Part shown: one piece after another, positions 47,090-57,195 of the stretch
Layout: every line of letters starts with the position of its first letter
How positions within the stretch are numbered: position 1 is the first letter of the stretch
Assembly: GCA_948567375.1 (NCBI GenBank)
Contig: OX419759.1
Location: 15,902,744-15,966,743, forward strand
Source: Lunularia cruciata
Lineage: Eukaryota; Streptophyta; Marchantiopsida; Lunulariales; Lunulariaceae
Length of the DNA stretch: 64,000 nt
Reading direction: 5' to 3'
Program-made: the position numbers and the translations under genes
The notes under the pieces: generated by a model
The model's database searches: none
What the model was told of the DNA's origin: nothing
Seen by the model: only the letters and a program-made list of their open reading frames with translations

Positions 47090-47460
47090 AGCTTCTAAAG
47101 AAGTCCTAAGACTACTTGTGGGAAGCAAAAGAAGAAAAAGATTTCCAAGAATTGAAGAAGAAATTGGTTGAAGCACCAATTAAGAGGGCCTCAAATTGGG
47201 ATGCCCCTTTTCATGTGTATGTAGACTCTTTGTCCATGGCAATCAAAGTCATCTTAAGTCAAAAGAATGAGAAGAAGAAAGACTATCCGATATTCTATGC
47301 CAATCAACAGCTTTTAGTTGTAGAAAAGAACTATTCAACAACAAAAAGAGAAGCACTCAAAATGGTGTATGCATGCTTTATTCCTCCAAATCACTTCCTC
47401 CAAACCAAATTCACCCAAGGCAATATCATTGGATCTTCATCTTTGAACTCTACCTTGTAG
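47090..47460 (+). pseudogene. Copy D RT-connection and RNase H remnant
   Basis: The frame from 47116 encodes WEAKEEKDFQELKKKLVEAP, NWDAPFHVYVDSLSMAIKVI and NYSTTKREALKMVYA, the RT thumb and RNase H start of a Ty3/gypsy Pol. The RNase H Asp of TDAS has become VDSLS. It lies only about 100 bp after the gag remnant, so protease and most of RT are deleted. This shows family C is Ty3/gypsy. Confidence 0.82.
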
Positions 47461-47514
47461 CACTCCAAGTAATTGACTTAGACTTCATCTTCAGAGTCTT
47501 TGAAAGACAAAGAT

Positions 47515-48518
47515 TGTGGTGCCCACAATTTTTTGTTTTTTCAAAATAAAGAAGAAGAAGTGTATAGAGAAGTCGGATTGCGCCTGTATGGCCAAAGAAG
47601 GTGAAGAAAAGAGTCTTCGAGATGAAACCCAAAGTAAAGTGACTTCGGGTCATAAGGCAAAGTACTCGAAAATGCCCTGTCAATATACAACCCGAAGTAA
47701 ATTGTCTTCGTATCAAGGGGAGCTCAACCCGAGGTGAAGACAATCTAACAACCTTTCATTAGGGCAAGAAATTCAAGAAGAGATTGTTCAAAAACCGGCG
47801 GCCCATACACGAGAAGGTTGATTGACAGTGACAGGTGCATGCAAGAGGTGTGATTTCTTGGTAGAAACTCAAAGTGAAGAAAGATGAAGAAGCACAACTC
47901 TATAAAAATCAAACTTGCAATGACAAAATGTCAAGTAATTTCCCTTTGCCGTTGAGAAGTCATCTTGTAGGTGATCATGGGAAGGGAAATAGAGTTGGAA
48001 TCATGTTAGTGCGTAAGGGAGAAGTCGCAAGAGTGAAATCAAGAGATAGTGAGAAGGGAGAAGGAGAAGGAGTCGGTGAAGGCCAAGTTTGAGGCGGATT
48101 TGGTGATGTACCAAGAGGATTGGCTCACAGATCGTGAACATGAGAGAAAGACAAGATTGGAGCCATTGAAGGAGATAGTCCTCCAAATGAATGCAATGTT
48201 AAGTACAGAGGCCAGCATTTGGATTGAAGAGACGAGGCTGCACAAGTTGAAGTTGTTGGTGCAGGAGACAAGGCGAAGACAAGCAAAGGATATAGATATG
48301 AATGCCTTGTTAATTAGTCTCAGAACTTGTGTAGATAGAAAGATCTTAGAGGTAGAAGATAATATTGCAATTAGATTAGATTTAGTGAAAATAGAGATAT
48401 AAAAGCTTTGGAAAGATGTTAGAGCAAAACCCGAAGTAGATAATATAGGAGTACAAATGTCTTTGGAGTTACGAGTAGAGACATAGAGAAGAGTGGATCG
48501 AGAGATGAAGAGTTAGAT
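47515..48518 (+). repeat. Family C LTR, copy A, internally deleted and interrupted
   Basis: Starts TGTGGTGCCCACA and follows copy C to about 50270, then jumps to about 52095 (deletion of roughly 1.8 kb). It continues to GATGAAGAGTTAGAT, where the next LTR start begins. The open frame 48049-48402 encodes part of the coiled-coil tail (VLQMNAMLSTEASIWIEETR). Confidence 0.82.
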
Positions 48519-49738
48519 TGTGGTACCCACATTTTTTGTTTTTTATGGTTAGTAGTGTTTAAGAGACGAAGTAAGCACGGAAAAGTTGAATTGCGGACAA
48601 AGAAGAGGCAAAAGTAACTTCGGAGGAAAGCCGAAGAAGCTGACATCGGATCCAATGATGGAGGTACTCGGAAGAGGAGTACGCTGGAAACAAGCCAAAG
48701 ATCATCATCTTCGGGGTGGAGGACGTAGGAACAATGAAGACCGTTTAACAACCTCTATACGTGGCAAGAAAGTACATTTCAAGAAATGGCGGGGGCAGAA
48801 TAAGCATGTCTTGATAGTGACCGTGAGTGCACGCAGAAGAGAGAAATTCACAGACAAAATTGATTGAAGAATGACTGCAATTCAGGGCAATATAAAATTG
48901 CAACTGCGTAGGGGGAAGTTGAATTCGTTGAGTAAATTTCCAATTCCTTTGAGTAGTCGTCCTGCAAGAATGCGTGTCCAAAAGCCCATCGAGAGTGAGA
49001 TTTTCCAAAATCCTGAGGGAGTTAGAGTGTCTCGTCCAGGAGAGGGTCTGATTTTCCAACAGCGTAGAATGAGAGAACAAATCATGGGGAAGAAGGTGGC
49101 CAACACGCTGGCCGTGAGAGGTTTTGCAATTTGAAGAGTGGATGTAGTAGCTAGAATCAAAGGCTTGGTTTGACTTTGTATTACTTTTTTAGCATGGAAT
49201 TGGAATTTCAGTTTCTCGAGAGTGATGGCAGAGATCACTGCCAGTAATTGTGAGGAGGGTCCCGAGGTGGAGGAGAAGAGAGGCAATCTGGCTTGATGGA
49301 CTGAGTCGGATTGGAAATTAGTATTGGGGAGAGAAGCAAGAGAGCCGACAAGGATCACCTCTATCAAAAGTGTGATGCTGTAGAGGAGACGGTGGAGATC
49401 CGCAATTTGTTTTTCACTCCAAGAACTATGAATGGTTTCAAGGTGGAATCCTATCGGGACCCGATCCAAAGAAGTATCATGGGAGCAATGATGGTGATGT
49501 TCAAGCCAGAACGAACGACCTACGTAACCATGCAGCAAGCAGTCTTCTTCCATCAGATGTTTGCAGGAGTACCAGTGAATTGGGCAAAGTGCTTCCATCA
49601 CCAAACAAGGCAGATGGTAGTAAATTGGAGAACGGGCTCGCCACCGCATTATTTTGCACCGTTCATAGCTCATTTCTACTTTGGGCTGAACTTATTGTCC
49701 GAAGATGAGCGTCATCACATGGTGTCGCACATGCACCC
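48519..49738 (+). repeat. Family C LTR, copy B, first third, interrupted by copy C
   Basis: Starts TGTGGTACCCACATTTTTTG and matches copy C up to about 50945. The frame 49311-49738 encodes the conserved helical domain (KPERTTYVTMQQAVFFHQMF, NWAKCFHHQTRQMVVNW). It ends at CATGCACCC, where the complete LTR copy C starts. Confidence 0.82.
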
Positions 49739-50122
49739 TGTGGTGCCCACATTTTTTGTTTTTTTAAAATAAAGCCGAAGAAGTGTATAGAGAGGTTGGA
49801 TTGCGCCTGGTTGGTCTAAGAAGACAACGAAAACTGTCTTCGGGGTGAAACCCGAAGTAAAGTGGCCTCGGGTCATAAGGCAAAGTACTTTGAAATGCCG
49901 TGTCAGCAAACGATACGAAGTAAATTGTCTTCGGATCGGGAAGGGGAGCTCAACCCGAGGCAAAGACAGTCTAACAACCTTTCGTCGGGGCGAGAAACTC
50001 AAGAAGGGGCGGTTTCAAAATTGGCGGCTCATACGCGTGAAGGTGAGGCGACAGTAACGGGTGCATGCAGGAGGTGTGATTTCTTGGTAGAAACTCGAAG
50101 TGACGGAAGACAAAGAAGTGCA

Positions 50123-50132
50123 ACTTTATAAA
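50123..50132 (+). promoter_or_regulatory. TATA box of the family C LTR
   Basis: CTTTATAAAAATCG lies 25-30 bp upstream of the first ATG (50154) of the LTR-encoded ORF. Copy A keeps it (CTCTATAAAAATC near 47898). Transcription from here would place nearly all of the LTR, with its ORF, in R-U5. Confidence 0.5.
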
Positions 50133-50153
50133 AATCGAGACTGCAACGACGAA

Positions 50154-52726
50154 ATGTCGAGCAATTTTCCTTTGCCGCTGAGGAGTCGTCTTGCAGGTGA
50201 TCGGGGAAAGGGAAATAGAGTTGGACTTGTGCTAGTGCGCAAGGGGGAAGTCGAGAGAGAGAAATCAAGAGACCGAAAGAAAGCAGAAGAGATGGGAGGA
50301 GGGAAGAAGAACTCCGAATTTGCAGTGAGAAATCATGCAATTCGGAGATTAGATGTAGTAGCGAGGATCGAAGTCTTGAGCCGACTTCGGATCACCTTTC
50401 TGGCATGGAATTGGAACATAAGCTTTCCAAGATTCATGATAGAAATCATCGAGAGTAAATGTCTCGATGGTCCCGAGGACGAAGGGAAGAGAGGAAATCC
50501 GGCTTGCTGGATAGAGTCGGATTGGAGACTCGTACTCGGGAAGGAGGTAGGCTCGGAGCAGGGGGCCACGTTCTTGGGGAAAGGGGAGATAGCCCAAGAA
50601 ACTCAGGAGGTGAGAGATGCCTTCTCGTCGAAGAGAACGAAGAATGGGTACAAGGTAGAAAGTAACAAAGACCCTGTCAAGAGAGGAATTGTGAGTGCTT
50701 TGATGGCAATCCTGAAGCCAGAGAGAACTACCTATGTGATGAAACACCAAGCGGTGTTCTTTCACAAATTGTTTGCAGGAGAACCAATTAATTGGGCACG
50801 GTGTTTTTACGGGAGAATGAGGCAGATGGTGTGGAATCTGTGGGATAAGTCCCCCCCACATTATATTGTGCCGTTTGCAGCGCATTTCTATCTCGGGCTC
50901 AATTTGCTGAACTCGGCGGAGCGGAATCGGATGGTGTTGCACTTTCATCTGGATGTGCGAAAGGAAGTCGATGCGGAGGAGCAGCAATACATTCTTCAAA
51001 TCCGGAGCGCAGACGATTACTACTCGAAGACGGGAAGAACGTGGAGGTCGTTGAAAGTACCCCGACGAAGAAGAGAACTCGGCAAGCAGACGCCGAAGAA
51101 AACAAGAAACCTCGGAAGGTGCAGAGAAATAACCCAAGGCGAGGAATGGTGGTGATCGAGTCGGAAGATGAAGACTCAGAAGGCGAAGCCGAGCTCAAGA
51201 CGGAGGACTCGGAACGTGACGAGGAACCTGAGCTGACACTGCAGAGTAGAGATACAAGCAGTGATAGTGAAGTCGGTGGAGAAATGACCTCGGCACCAAC
51301 GCCTGAAGAATACGAAGAAGAAATTCAAGCCGAGGTAAAAGCCAAAGACAATGTAGCGTTGGAAGACGAAGTACCGGTGCTCAAGGAGAAGAAGATCGCA
51401 GTACAGCGAGGAATTCGCTCGAGACATAAGGCGAAGGGGGAAGCGGGACCGAGTAGAGTGACAGAAGAAGTAGAAGGAAGCTCGGGCAGTGAAGCATCAA
51501 TTCCGATACGAAGACTGCAGAGAAGAAGGCAAGTATCGGATGAACACGAAGTACAAAGAGAAGTAGCCGCACGAGAAGAAGTGATCCCGAGTGATGGAGT
51601 GGGGTACCTGCGGGAAGTGGTGTGTCCGTTGTTGGTAAAGTTAGAACATAAGACGAAGGAGATGCAGTCCACATGTCCGGAGGTAAAAACTGTATTGCAA
51701 GTGTTGGCAAGATTAGAAGAAGAAAACTCGGAGTTGAAGAAGAGTATGACCCGAGGTGAGAAGGAGAGAGAAGTACTGCAATTGGAGGCAGTGGAGAGAA
51801 GTCAGGTAATCGAAGACCTGAGGAGAGAATTGAGCTATCGAGAGGATCTTGCGAGGAAGAGTGACATTGCAAGGGAGAGACAGGTAGCGGAGCATGAAAT
51901 CTTGAAGCAGTAGTTTGCTGATTCAAGAGTAGAGCTCATCCATGCTATGGCGAGAGTAGCATCAAAGGATCAAGAGCTTGATCGAGTGATGGAGAGTATG
52001 GAGGAGAAGAAGCAACTCTGGCAGCGAGAGTTGGCTGCGAGATATGGAGAAGAAGAGAGATTACGAGACTTACTTCGTAATCAGGAAGAAAAGGTTGCAC
52101 AGAAGGAGAAAGAGAAGGACGCGGTGAAGGCCGAATTCGAAGAGGAGTTGGCGATGTACAGAGAGGAATGGCTTGCAGATCGGGAACGAGAAAGGAAGAC
52201 AAGATTAGAGCCATTGCAGGAAATAGTCCTCAGAGTAAATGCGATGCTAAGTACAGAGGCCAGCGTTCGAATTGAAGAAACGCGTCTGCACGAGTTGAAG
52301 TTGTTAGTGCAGGAGACGAGGCGGAGGCAAGTGAAAGATACAGATCTAAATGCTTTGTTGATTAAGTTGAGAACTCGTGTAGATAGGAAGATCTTAGAAG
52401 TAGAAGACAATATTGCCATTAGATTAGACTTAGTAAGAATAGAGTTAGAAAAGCTTCGGCAGGATGTTAAAGCAAAACCCGACGTAGATAACATCGGGAT
52501 CCAAATGTCTTTGGAGTTGGTCTCAGGAATAGTAGAGAAGAGTGGGTCGAAAGATGAAGAGTTAGATAGATTACCTATTAGTACAATTTCAGATCAGGAA
52601 AGAGAATTGTTAAATCTGGTAGAAGAAGTAGAAGATATGAAACCCAAGGAAAATGCAGTAGGAAGTAAGATTACTTCGGGTTTGGGTTTGAAAGCTGAAG
52701 AAGAAGTAGACATCGGATCGGATTAG
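50154..52726 (+). CDS. Long ORF encoded inside the family C LTR (one frameshift, one stop)
   Basis: From ATG 50154 the frame runs to 51155. A second frame, open from 51041 to 51913, continues the homology, and the third part (51947-52726) is in the same frame as the second, separated only by TAG at 51911-51913. Together these give about 850 codons. Order: basic N-terminus; helical domain with LKPERTTYVMKHQAVFFHKL and GEPINWARCFYGRMRQMVWN; acidic Ser/Glu-rich linker; long coiled coil (YLREVVCPLLVKLEHKTKEM; RLHELKLLVQETRRRQVKDT; KILEVEDNIAIRLDLVRIEL). The PINWA-type helical domain resembles what databases call a putative plant transposon protein domain (from memory). Function unknown; the coiled coil suggests a structural or Gag-associated role. 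Confidence 0.72.
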
Positions 52727-53526
52727 TAACCGATTTGAGATTTGAAGGGGCAAATATGAAGAGGTGCATTGTCATTTCGGATCTGCAGGTTGGAACAGTT
52801 GTTGTAGAAATGGTATAGTTGTTAGAACTGTCGATTGCTTCACTACTTAAGAGTGGCATTCGCATGAAATTGTTGTTCAGTGCTCATTATTTCTGAGAAT
52901 AGATAAAGCGAAGTGCTGTGAAGCAGTGCTCGTCGCTTGAGCTTGATTCCGAGTATCAACTTTGTAATTGTGTTTGTGAATGTTTGGAGAAATTCGAAGT
53001 GCAAGTCAGAGTGCTTGTTGGATGTTGGATTCCACAGCCTTGATCTTCATTCTGTGTGTTTGATCCTGAGTGAAGTGCAATCGAAGCAATGCCTTGATAG
53101 ATCTGAGAGGAATTGTAGTGTTGGTAGTATTTTGCATTTGTGAGTGCAGTGCGAAGTTGATGTGAAGCAATTTCGATCGAGGAAGTTGTGCCTTCAGTGG
53201 AAGGGTGGAACACAATTCTGAGGCGAAGTCGTTTTGCAGGAAGTGCCATTTTCGGGAGAGCCTGAATCATCACAATCAAGATTGCTTGGAAAGATTTGAT
53301 GGAGTTGTGATTTTGGAGTGTGAATTTGTGACAAGACTGCGAGTCAATGCTTGTTACTCTCTTCTGGGTGTGGTTTCTACCTGAGAGACTAAAGAAGAAC
53401 TCAAGAAGAACTGAAATTGTTACTTTGCTTCGTATTTGGACATTTCTGACTCGTATCTCTACGGGAACAAACTTTACTTACCCGATTACCGCAAAAGTGA
53501 TATTTGCCGGGTTGTCACATGATTTT

Positions 53527-53544
53527 TGGCGCCGATGCCGGGGA
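53527..53544 (+). other. Primer binding site, Athila/Tat-like type
   Basis: TGGCGCCGATGCCGGGGA lies seven bases after the LTR end. The TGGCGCCG..GCCGGGGA pattern is the usual primer site of plant Athila/Tat-type gypsy elements. I did not confirm which tRNA it matches. Confidence 0.8.
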
Positions 53545-53607
53545 TACAAATCTCGGAAGTGGAAGAATACGAAGCCAAATTGAACACTAGGTATCAAGGC
53601 AATATGA

Positions 53608-55212
53608 ATGTCTAGATTGAAAGAACAACGGGAAGAGAGAGCCCGAAGACGAGCACTTCAGCGTGAAGAAGACGAACGTCTGAACGCCCCATCCATCGTT
53701 GACGAAACTAAGCGAGAGGCGTTGGAGTTTCAACTCCTTCACGAAGTGCAAGAAGCCCTGCGAGACCTTGATCACAAGAAACGCAAAGGCGGTTGGCAAG
53801 GCTACTTTGCATCTCCCTCTTCTTCCAAGAAGAAGAAAGAATCGAGTGGGCAAACATATGCATTGCAGCCCAGTACCCCAACTTCCCCTAGAGCTGTAAA
53901 GGAAGTTGTTTCCTTGAAGACCTTTGTTCGAGAAAAGACAGCACGCACACTTACTAAAGACGAGTGTCAACATCTTCTACGAACGATTCCTCGGTTGTCC
54001 CGAAGGAATTTGGAAGAACTTATTGAAGGTGTTGATCCTGAATCTTCCACTCGGGTTGAAGTCGACCCTCTCAGAGTAGAAATTGTCGAAGAAGACCCTG
54101 TGTTGAATTTGACGAATTGGAATCCCTGGGCTGACAACACGGCTTCAATTCCAGCCAATTCTTCCGTTCCATCAAGTTCTACCTTCCCTCAGCCGATCCC
54201 AATGCATCAAACGATGACTTCACTTCCTGTCACCCAACACGCCTATCAGAAGTATAAGGGGACGGAACAAGACAAAGACCCAGATGAATTCATCGAAGAA
54301 TTCGAAGTCATCTCCTTTGCTAACAAGGAGCATGACTCGGCGGATCGACTAAGAATTTTTCCAAGTCTGCTTCGCAAGAAAGCTCGGAGCTGGTACACGC
54401 ATGTGACTCAGAAGGGGTTTGTACCATCGGATTGGGCAGACTTGAGAAACAACTTCCTGGAACGATTCCGGGAGGTTGACTATGATACGAGTGTCTTCGC
54501 GGCACTAAATGATTTGGACCAAGGCAAGAAGGAGAAGTTGAGGGACTACTCTGAGCGGTTCATGGCATTACTGAACCGAGTTCCCAAGCAATCGGGGGTG
54601 GTGGGATACTCCGATGCCCAAGCCATTACCTGGTTCCTCGGGGGCCTGTCACCAGAGATACGAATCTTTGCGAGGGAGAGGAATGTAACTTCCCTCAATA
54701 AAGTACTCAAACATGTCGCTCGTTATGAAGCGGCACACTCTCACTCTGCCGATAACCGGAGAAATCGGGAGAAGAAGGGCAAGAAGCCCAGAAGGAGAGC
54801 TTCGCACAGTACCTCCCCTTCTTTGGATGAATCCTCTATGTCTTCAAGCTCTTCTTCGGAATCCAAAGAAGAATCAAAGCCAAGACGAGTCAGAAGACGT
54901 GGAGCCAAGAAACCAGTGACGTCGCCAGCCAAGAGTGTACATAAGGCAGACACGAAGCTGGATGCCCTCATCAAGGATTTTTCGGATTTCAAGATCCAGA
55001 TGATTGGGGCTAAGGACCGAAGAAAGGCCCCCGCATTTGGACGATCTAATGTGTGGTGCACCGCCTGTGGAAAATCCGGCCACGCCAACACAGAATGCAA
55101 TACTCGTAATGCATTCCCGGTGCAGCGAATTGATTGGGTTCCGAGATGGGACCAAGACGATGACGAAGAGGCGGTGTATCAAACTCAGGAGGTACAGCCT
55201 CAACCGAGCACA
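53608..55212 (+). CDS. Family C Gag, truncated by insertion of A1
   Basis: Starts with ATG at 53608 (MSRLKEQREERARRRALQRE). After a charged N-terminal region comes a Ty3/gypsy Gag core, residues about 210-375: YKGTEQDKDPDEFIEEFEVI, LRKKARSWYTHV, LRNNFLERFREVDYD, GGLSPEIRIF. Then a Ser/Arg-rich stretch and a CX2CX4HX4C zinc knuckle CTACGKSGHANTEC (about 55057-55098). The frame is fully open for 535 codons until the element A1 LTR at 55213; the last codons of the nominal ORF are LTR sequence. The intact frame suggests a recent insertion. Confidence 0.9.
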
Positions 55213-55767
55213 TGTCGTGCGTATATACATCGCTACACAACATACATCGCTGTCAACATCATACACTATAAAAGCACAACTCACACATAAGTCATACATA
55301 GACTCTAAAGTGCCACAATAATCAGATTGCTTAACATTCTCAACTCAACTCAACTCAGATCAGTACTTGATCTGTCACTCTATAAACTGCCAACAATTGG
55401 GCACTGATTACAGTCAAGCCACACCCACTCAAGCATAGAGAATCCAGGTGACGCTTGCCGGCCTCTGTCCACCATAGCCAGGAACTTGAAGGCTCAACAT
55501 CAGAGAAGTGAGCTCTCTGGAGTTCACTTCAAAACTATACCCCCTGGACTCAAGCTAGCCTTGAAACCCTAATGGTCCCGCTGATGGCACACTCGACGGT
55601 GCAAACGGTGCAAAGTGACGGTGGGCCCCACCGTGAAGTCAGTACCCCGAACACGAAATCTAACCATCGGAAAGTAGTCCCTGAGAAATAGCTAGAATAA
55701 CTCTAACTACCATCACTGGAACTCCAGTGTCCGAGCATCTAGATGCGGAACTACAAATGGTGTGACA
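55213..55767 (-). repeat. 3' LTR of A1
   Basis: Read on the minus strand it runs from TGTCACACC (55767) to CGCACGACA (55213), about 555 bp, matching 35924-36488 of A2. Both independent insertions end at the same CGCACGACA, which supports the terminus. An AACTC microsatellite lies at 55341-55358. CACTATAAAAGCAC near 55265 is a TATA-like box in antisense orientation. Confidence 0.8.
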
Positions 55768-55769
55768 GC

Positions 55770-55889
55770 TGTCGTGCGTATATACATCGCTACACAACAT
55801 ACATCGCTGTCAACATCATACACTATAAAAGCACAACTCACACATAAGTCATACATAGACTCTAAAGTGCCACAATCGCCCCCCTAGCT
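55770..55889 (-). repeat. A1 polypurine tract and extra copy of the LTR end
   Basis: 55770-55875 repeats 55213-55318 nearly base for base, as in A2. The plus-strand TCGCCCCCCTAGC at 55876-55888 is the complement of the polypurine tract. Confidence 0.75.
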
Positions 55890-56043
55890 GGCGGTTAGGT
55901 CCCTCTAACTCCAGATAGCCATCTACTCTAAGTATATGGTATACCCTCTAATGGGCAAAGATCAGGAGGCCGGGTGCTATGGAGCCCCATCATTAGTCGC
56001 CTGTCTGCAATCTATACCATATAAAGAATGAACTAGCTATAGG

Positions 56044-56601
56044 TCAAGTACATCTAGGACATAACCACTGTCCCTGAGGAACCACCGTGAGGGGAGGAGT
56101 CATACATGCCATATGCCATCCTCTCGAACAGCTATCACACACTAACATAGTAGCAGCTCCACCAGAAGAGCCACATAACATACACCTCAAGCCTGCACGT
56201 ACAAGTGCCAAGCTTGGGTCCATAGTACCATCAATGTTTGGAAGGTGGCATGGCGCACAATTGCGCACATGATCCTTCCAAACAACACCATCACGTCCTT
56301 CTAACACAAGGACTCCAGATGGCAAAACCTCGCGCACTCTCAAGATAGTGCGGCCTGTAGAAACATCAAGTGTCGTCGGTGCTGTCTGCTGTAGATATAC
56401 ATAGTCGCCTAGATGAAATCGACGGATCGAGGGTCTATAACCTCCTCCTTGAATGGTAGCATAGCGTAAAATATCTCTATGCTGAGCAATCGCCAAGTTC
56501 TCGAAGGCCATCGGCATCACTCTCTGAAAGATCTCTGCCCGCTGAGAACATGCGCTCATCCATACATCAGGGTCATCCAAGTCCAAAACTACAGTAGCAT
56601 C
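56044..56601 (-). CDS. A1 integrase C-terminal module with PHD finger
   Basis: In frame with the integrase core but separated by TGA at 56602-56604 (A2 has CGA there). A GPY/F-like beta module (RRFHLGDYVYLQQTAPTTLD; REVLPSGVLVLEGRDGVVWK) is followed by a complete C4HC3 PHD finger: CMLC, LVCDSC, GWHMAC, QWLCPRC, with the tryptophans at the usual places before the final CxxC and before the histidine. PHD fingers read the histone H3 tail, often by H3K4 methylation state; in integrases such readers are expected to steer target choice. It replaces the chromodomain found in family B. Confidence 0.9.
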   Translation of the reverse strand, partial: DATVVLDLDDPDVWMSACSQRAEIFQRVMPMAFENLAIAQHRDILRYATIQGGGYRPSIRRFHLGDYVYLQQTAPTTLDVSTGRTILRVREVLPSGVLVLEGRDGVVWKDHVRNCAPCHLPNIDGTMDPSLALVRAGLRCMLCGSSGGAATMLVCDSCSRGWHMACMTPPLTVVPQGQWLCPRCT

Positions 56602-56604
56602 TCA

Positions 56605-57192
56605 ACGAATGGCTGCAGGTAAATCTGGATCTCGTCCATAGAGTAGAAAGTATGGAGAGAAGGATGCTAAGGAGGCTTGCCGGCTGAACCGATAGCCCAT
56701 GGCCAACCAAGGTAATTGGAGATCCCAATCTCCCAAGTGGCCTCTCTGCAAACCATACTTTTGCAATCTTCTCTTCACCGTCTGAACCACTCTCTCTGCT
56801 AAGCCATCTGCCTCAGGGTGATCTCGGGATGTAGTACGATGATCAATCAAAGCCTTGTCACACAAGACTTGAAACTCTCCCAAGAACTCTGTACCCTGAT
56901 CAGTCAAAACCTCAGCTGGTGCACCAAAATGACTAAGAACTCGATCCAGGAACGAGTAAGCTGTCCCTTCACTAGACTTGTCAGGAAGTGCCACCAACTC
57001 AATCCACTTGGAGAAGTGCTCCACCATCACCAAAACATACCGATGATGTCTCACAGTCAGCGGTAAAGGTCCGGCAAAGTCCAAACTCCAACGGTAACCC
57101 AATCCCATGATAGGTAATGGGTGTAACTGTGGCGTAGGAGCATTGAATGATGCTCTAACTCGGTCACAAACCACACATCTGGCAACAAACTG
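56605..57192 (-). CDS. A1 integrase core (DDE)
   Basis: The DDE catalytic triad is intact: first Asp in WSLDFAGPLPL, second in VLTDQGTEFLGEF, Glu in HPEADGLAERVVQTVK at the canonical 35-residue spacing. The zinc-binding H2C2 motif is split by a stop: its two histidines (HEELGHFGVKRT) end the previous ORF and its cysteines (CVVCDR) begin this one, with TAG at 57193-57195 between. Integration of A1 would require readthrough or suppression here. Confidence 0.92.
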
Positions 57193-57195
57193 CTA

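Larger units (their letters stand above)
49739..53519 (+). repeat. 5' LTR of family C copy C (3,781 bp)
   Basis: TGTGGTGCCCACATTTTTTG to CCGGGTTGTCACA, with TG/CA ends. The 3' limit is set by the primer site seven bases further on, and the 5' limit by four other family C starts (42702, 47515, 48519 and this one). It is unusually long and contains a promoter-like TATA box and a long ORF. Confidence 0.88.
49739..55212 (+). mobile_element. Family C Ty3/gypsy element, copy C, with a 3.78-kb coding LTR; interrupted by A1
   Basis: A complete 5' LTR (49739-53519), primer site (53527-53544) and an intact gag reading frame up to 55212, where the 3' end of A1 is inserted. The remainder (pol, 3' LTR) must lie beyond the right edge of the window. 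It is the best preserved family C copy here. Confidence 0.88.

Noticed and set aside
50349-51137. Long minus-strand frame (262 codons) in the family C LTR
   Set aside because: The plus-strand frame is conserved as protein in three other copies; the minus frame is not.
53967-54158. Minus-strand frames inside family C gag (also 54741-55100, 54874-55299)
   Set aside because: Shadows of the intact plus-strand gag frame, which has the Gag core and zinc knuckle.
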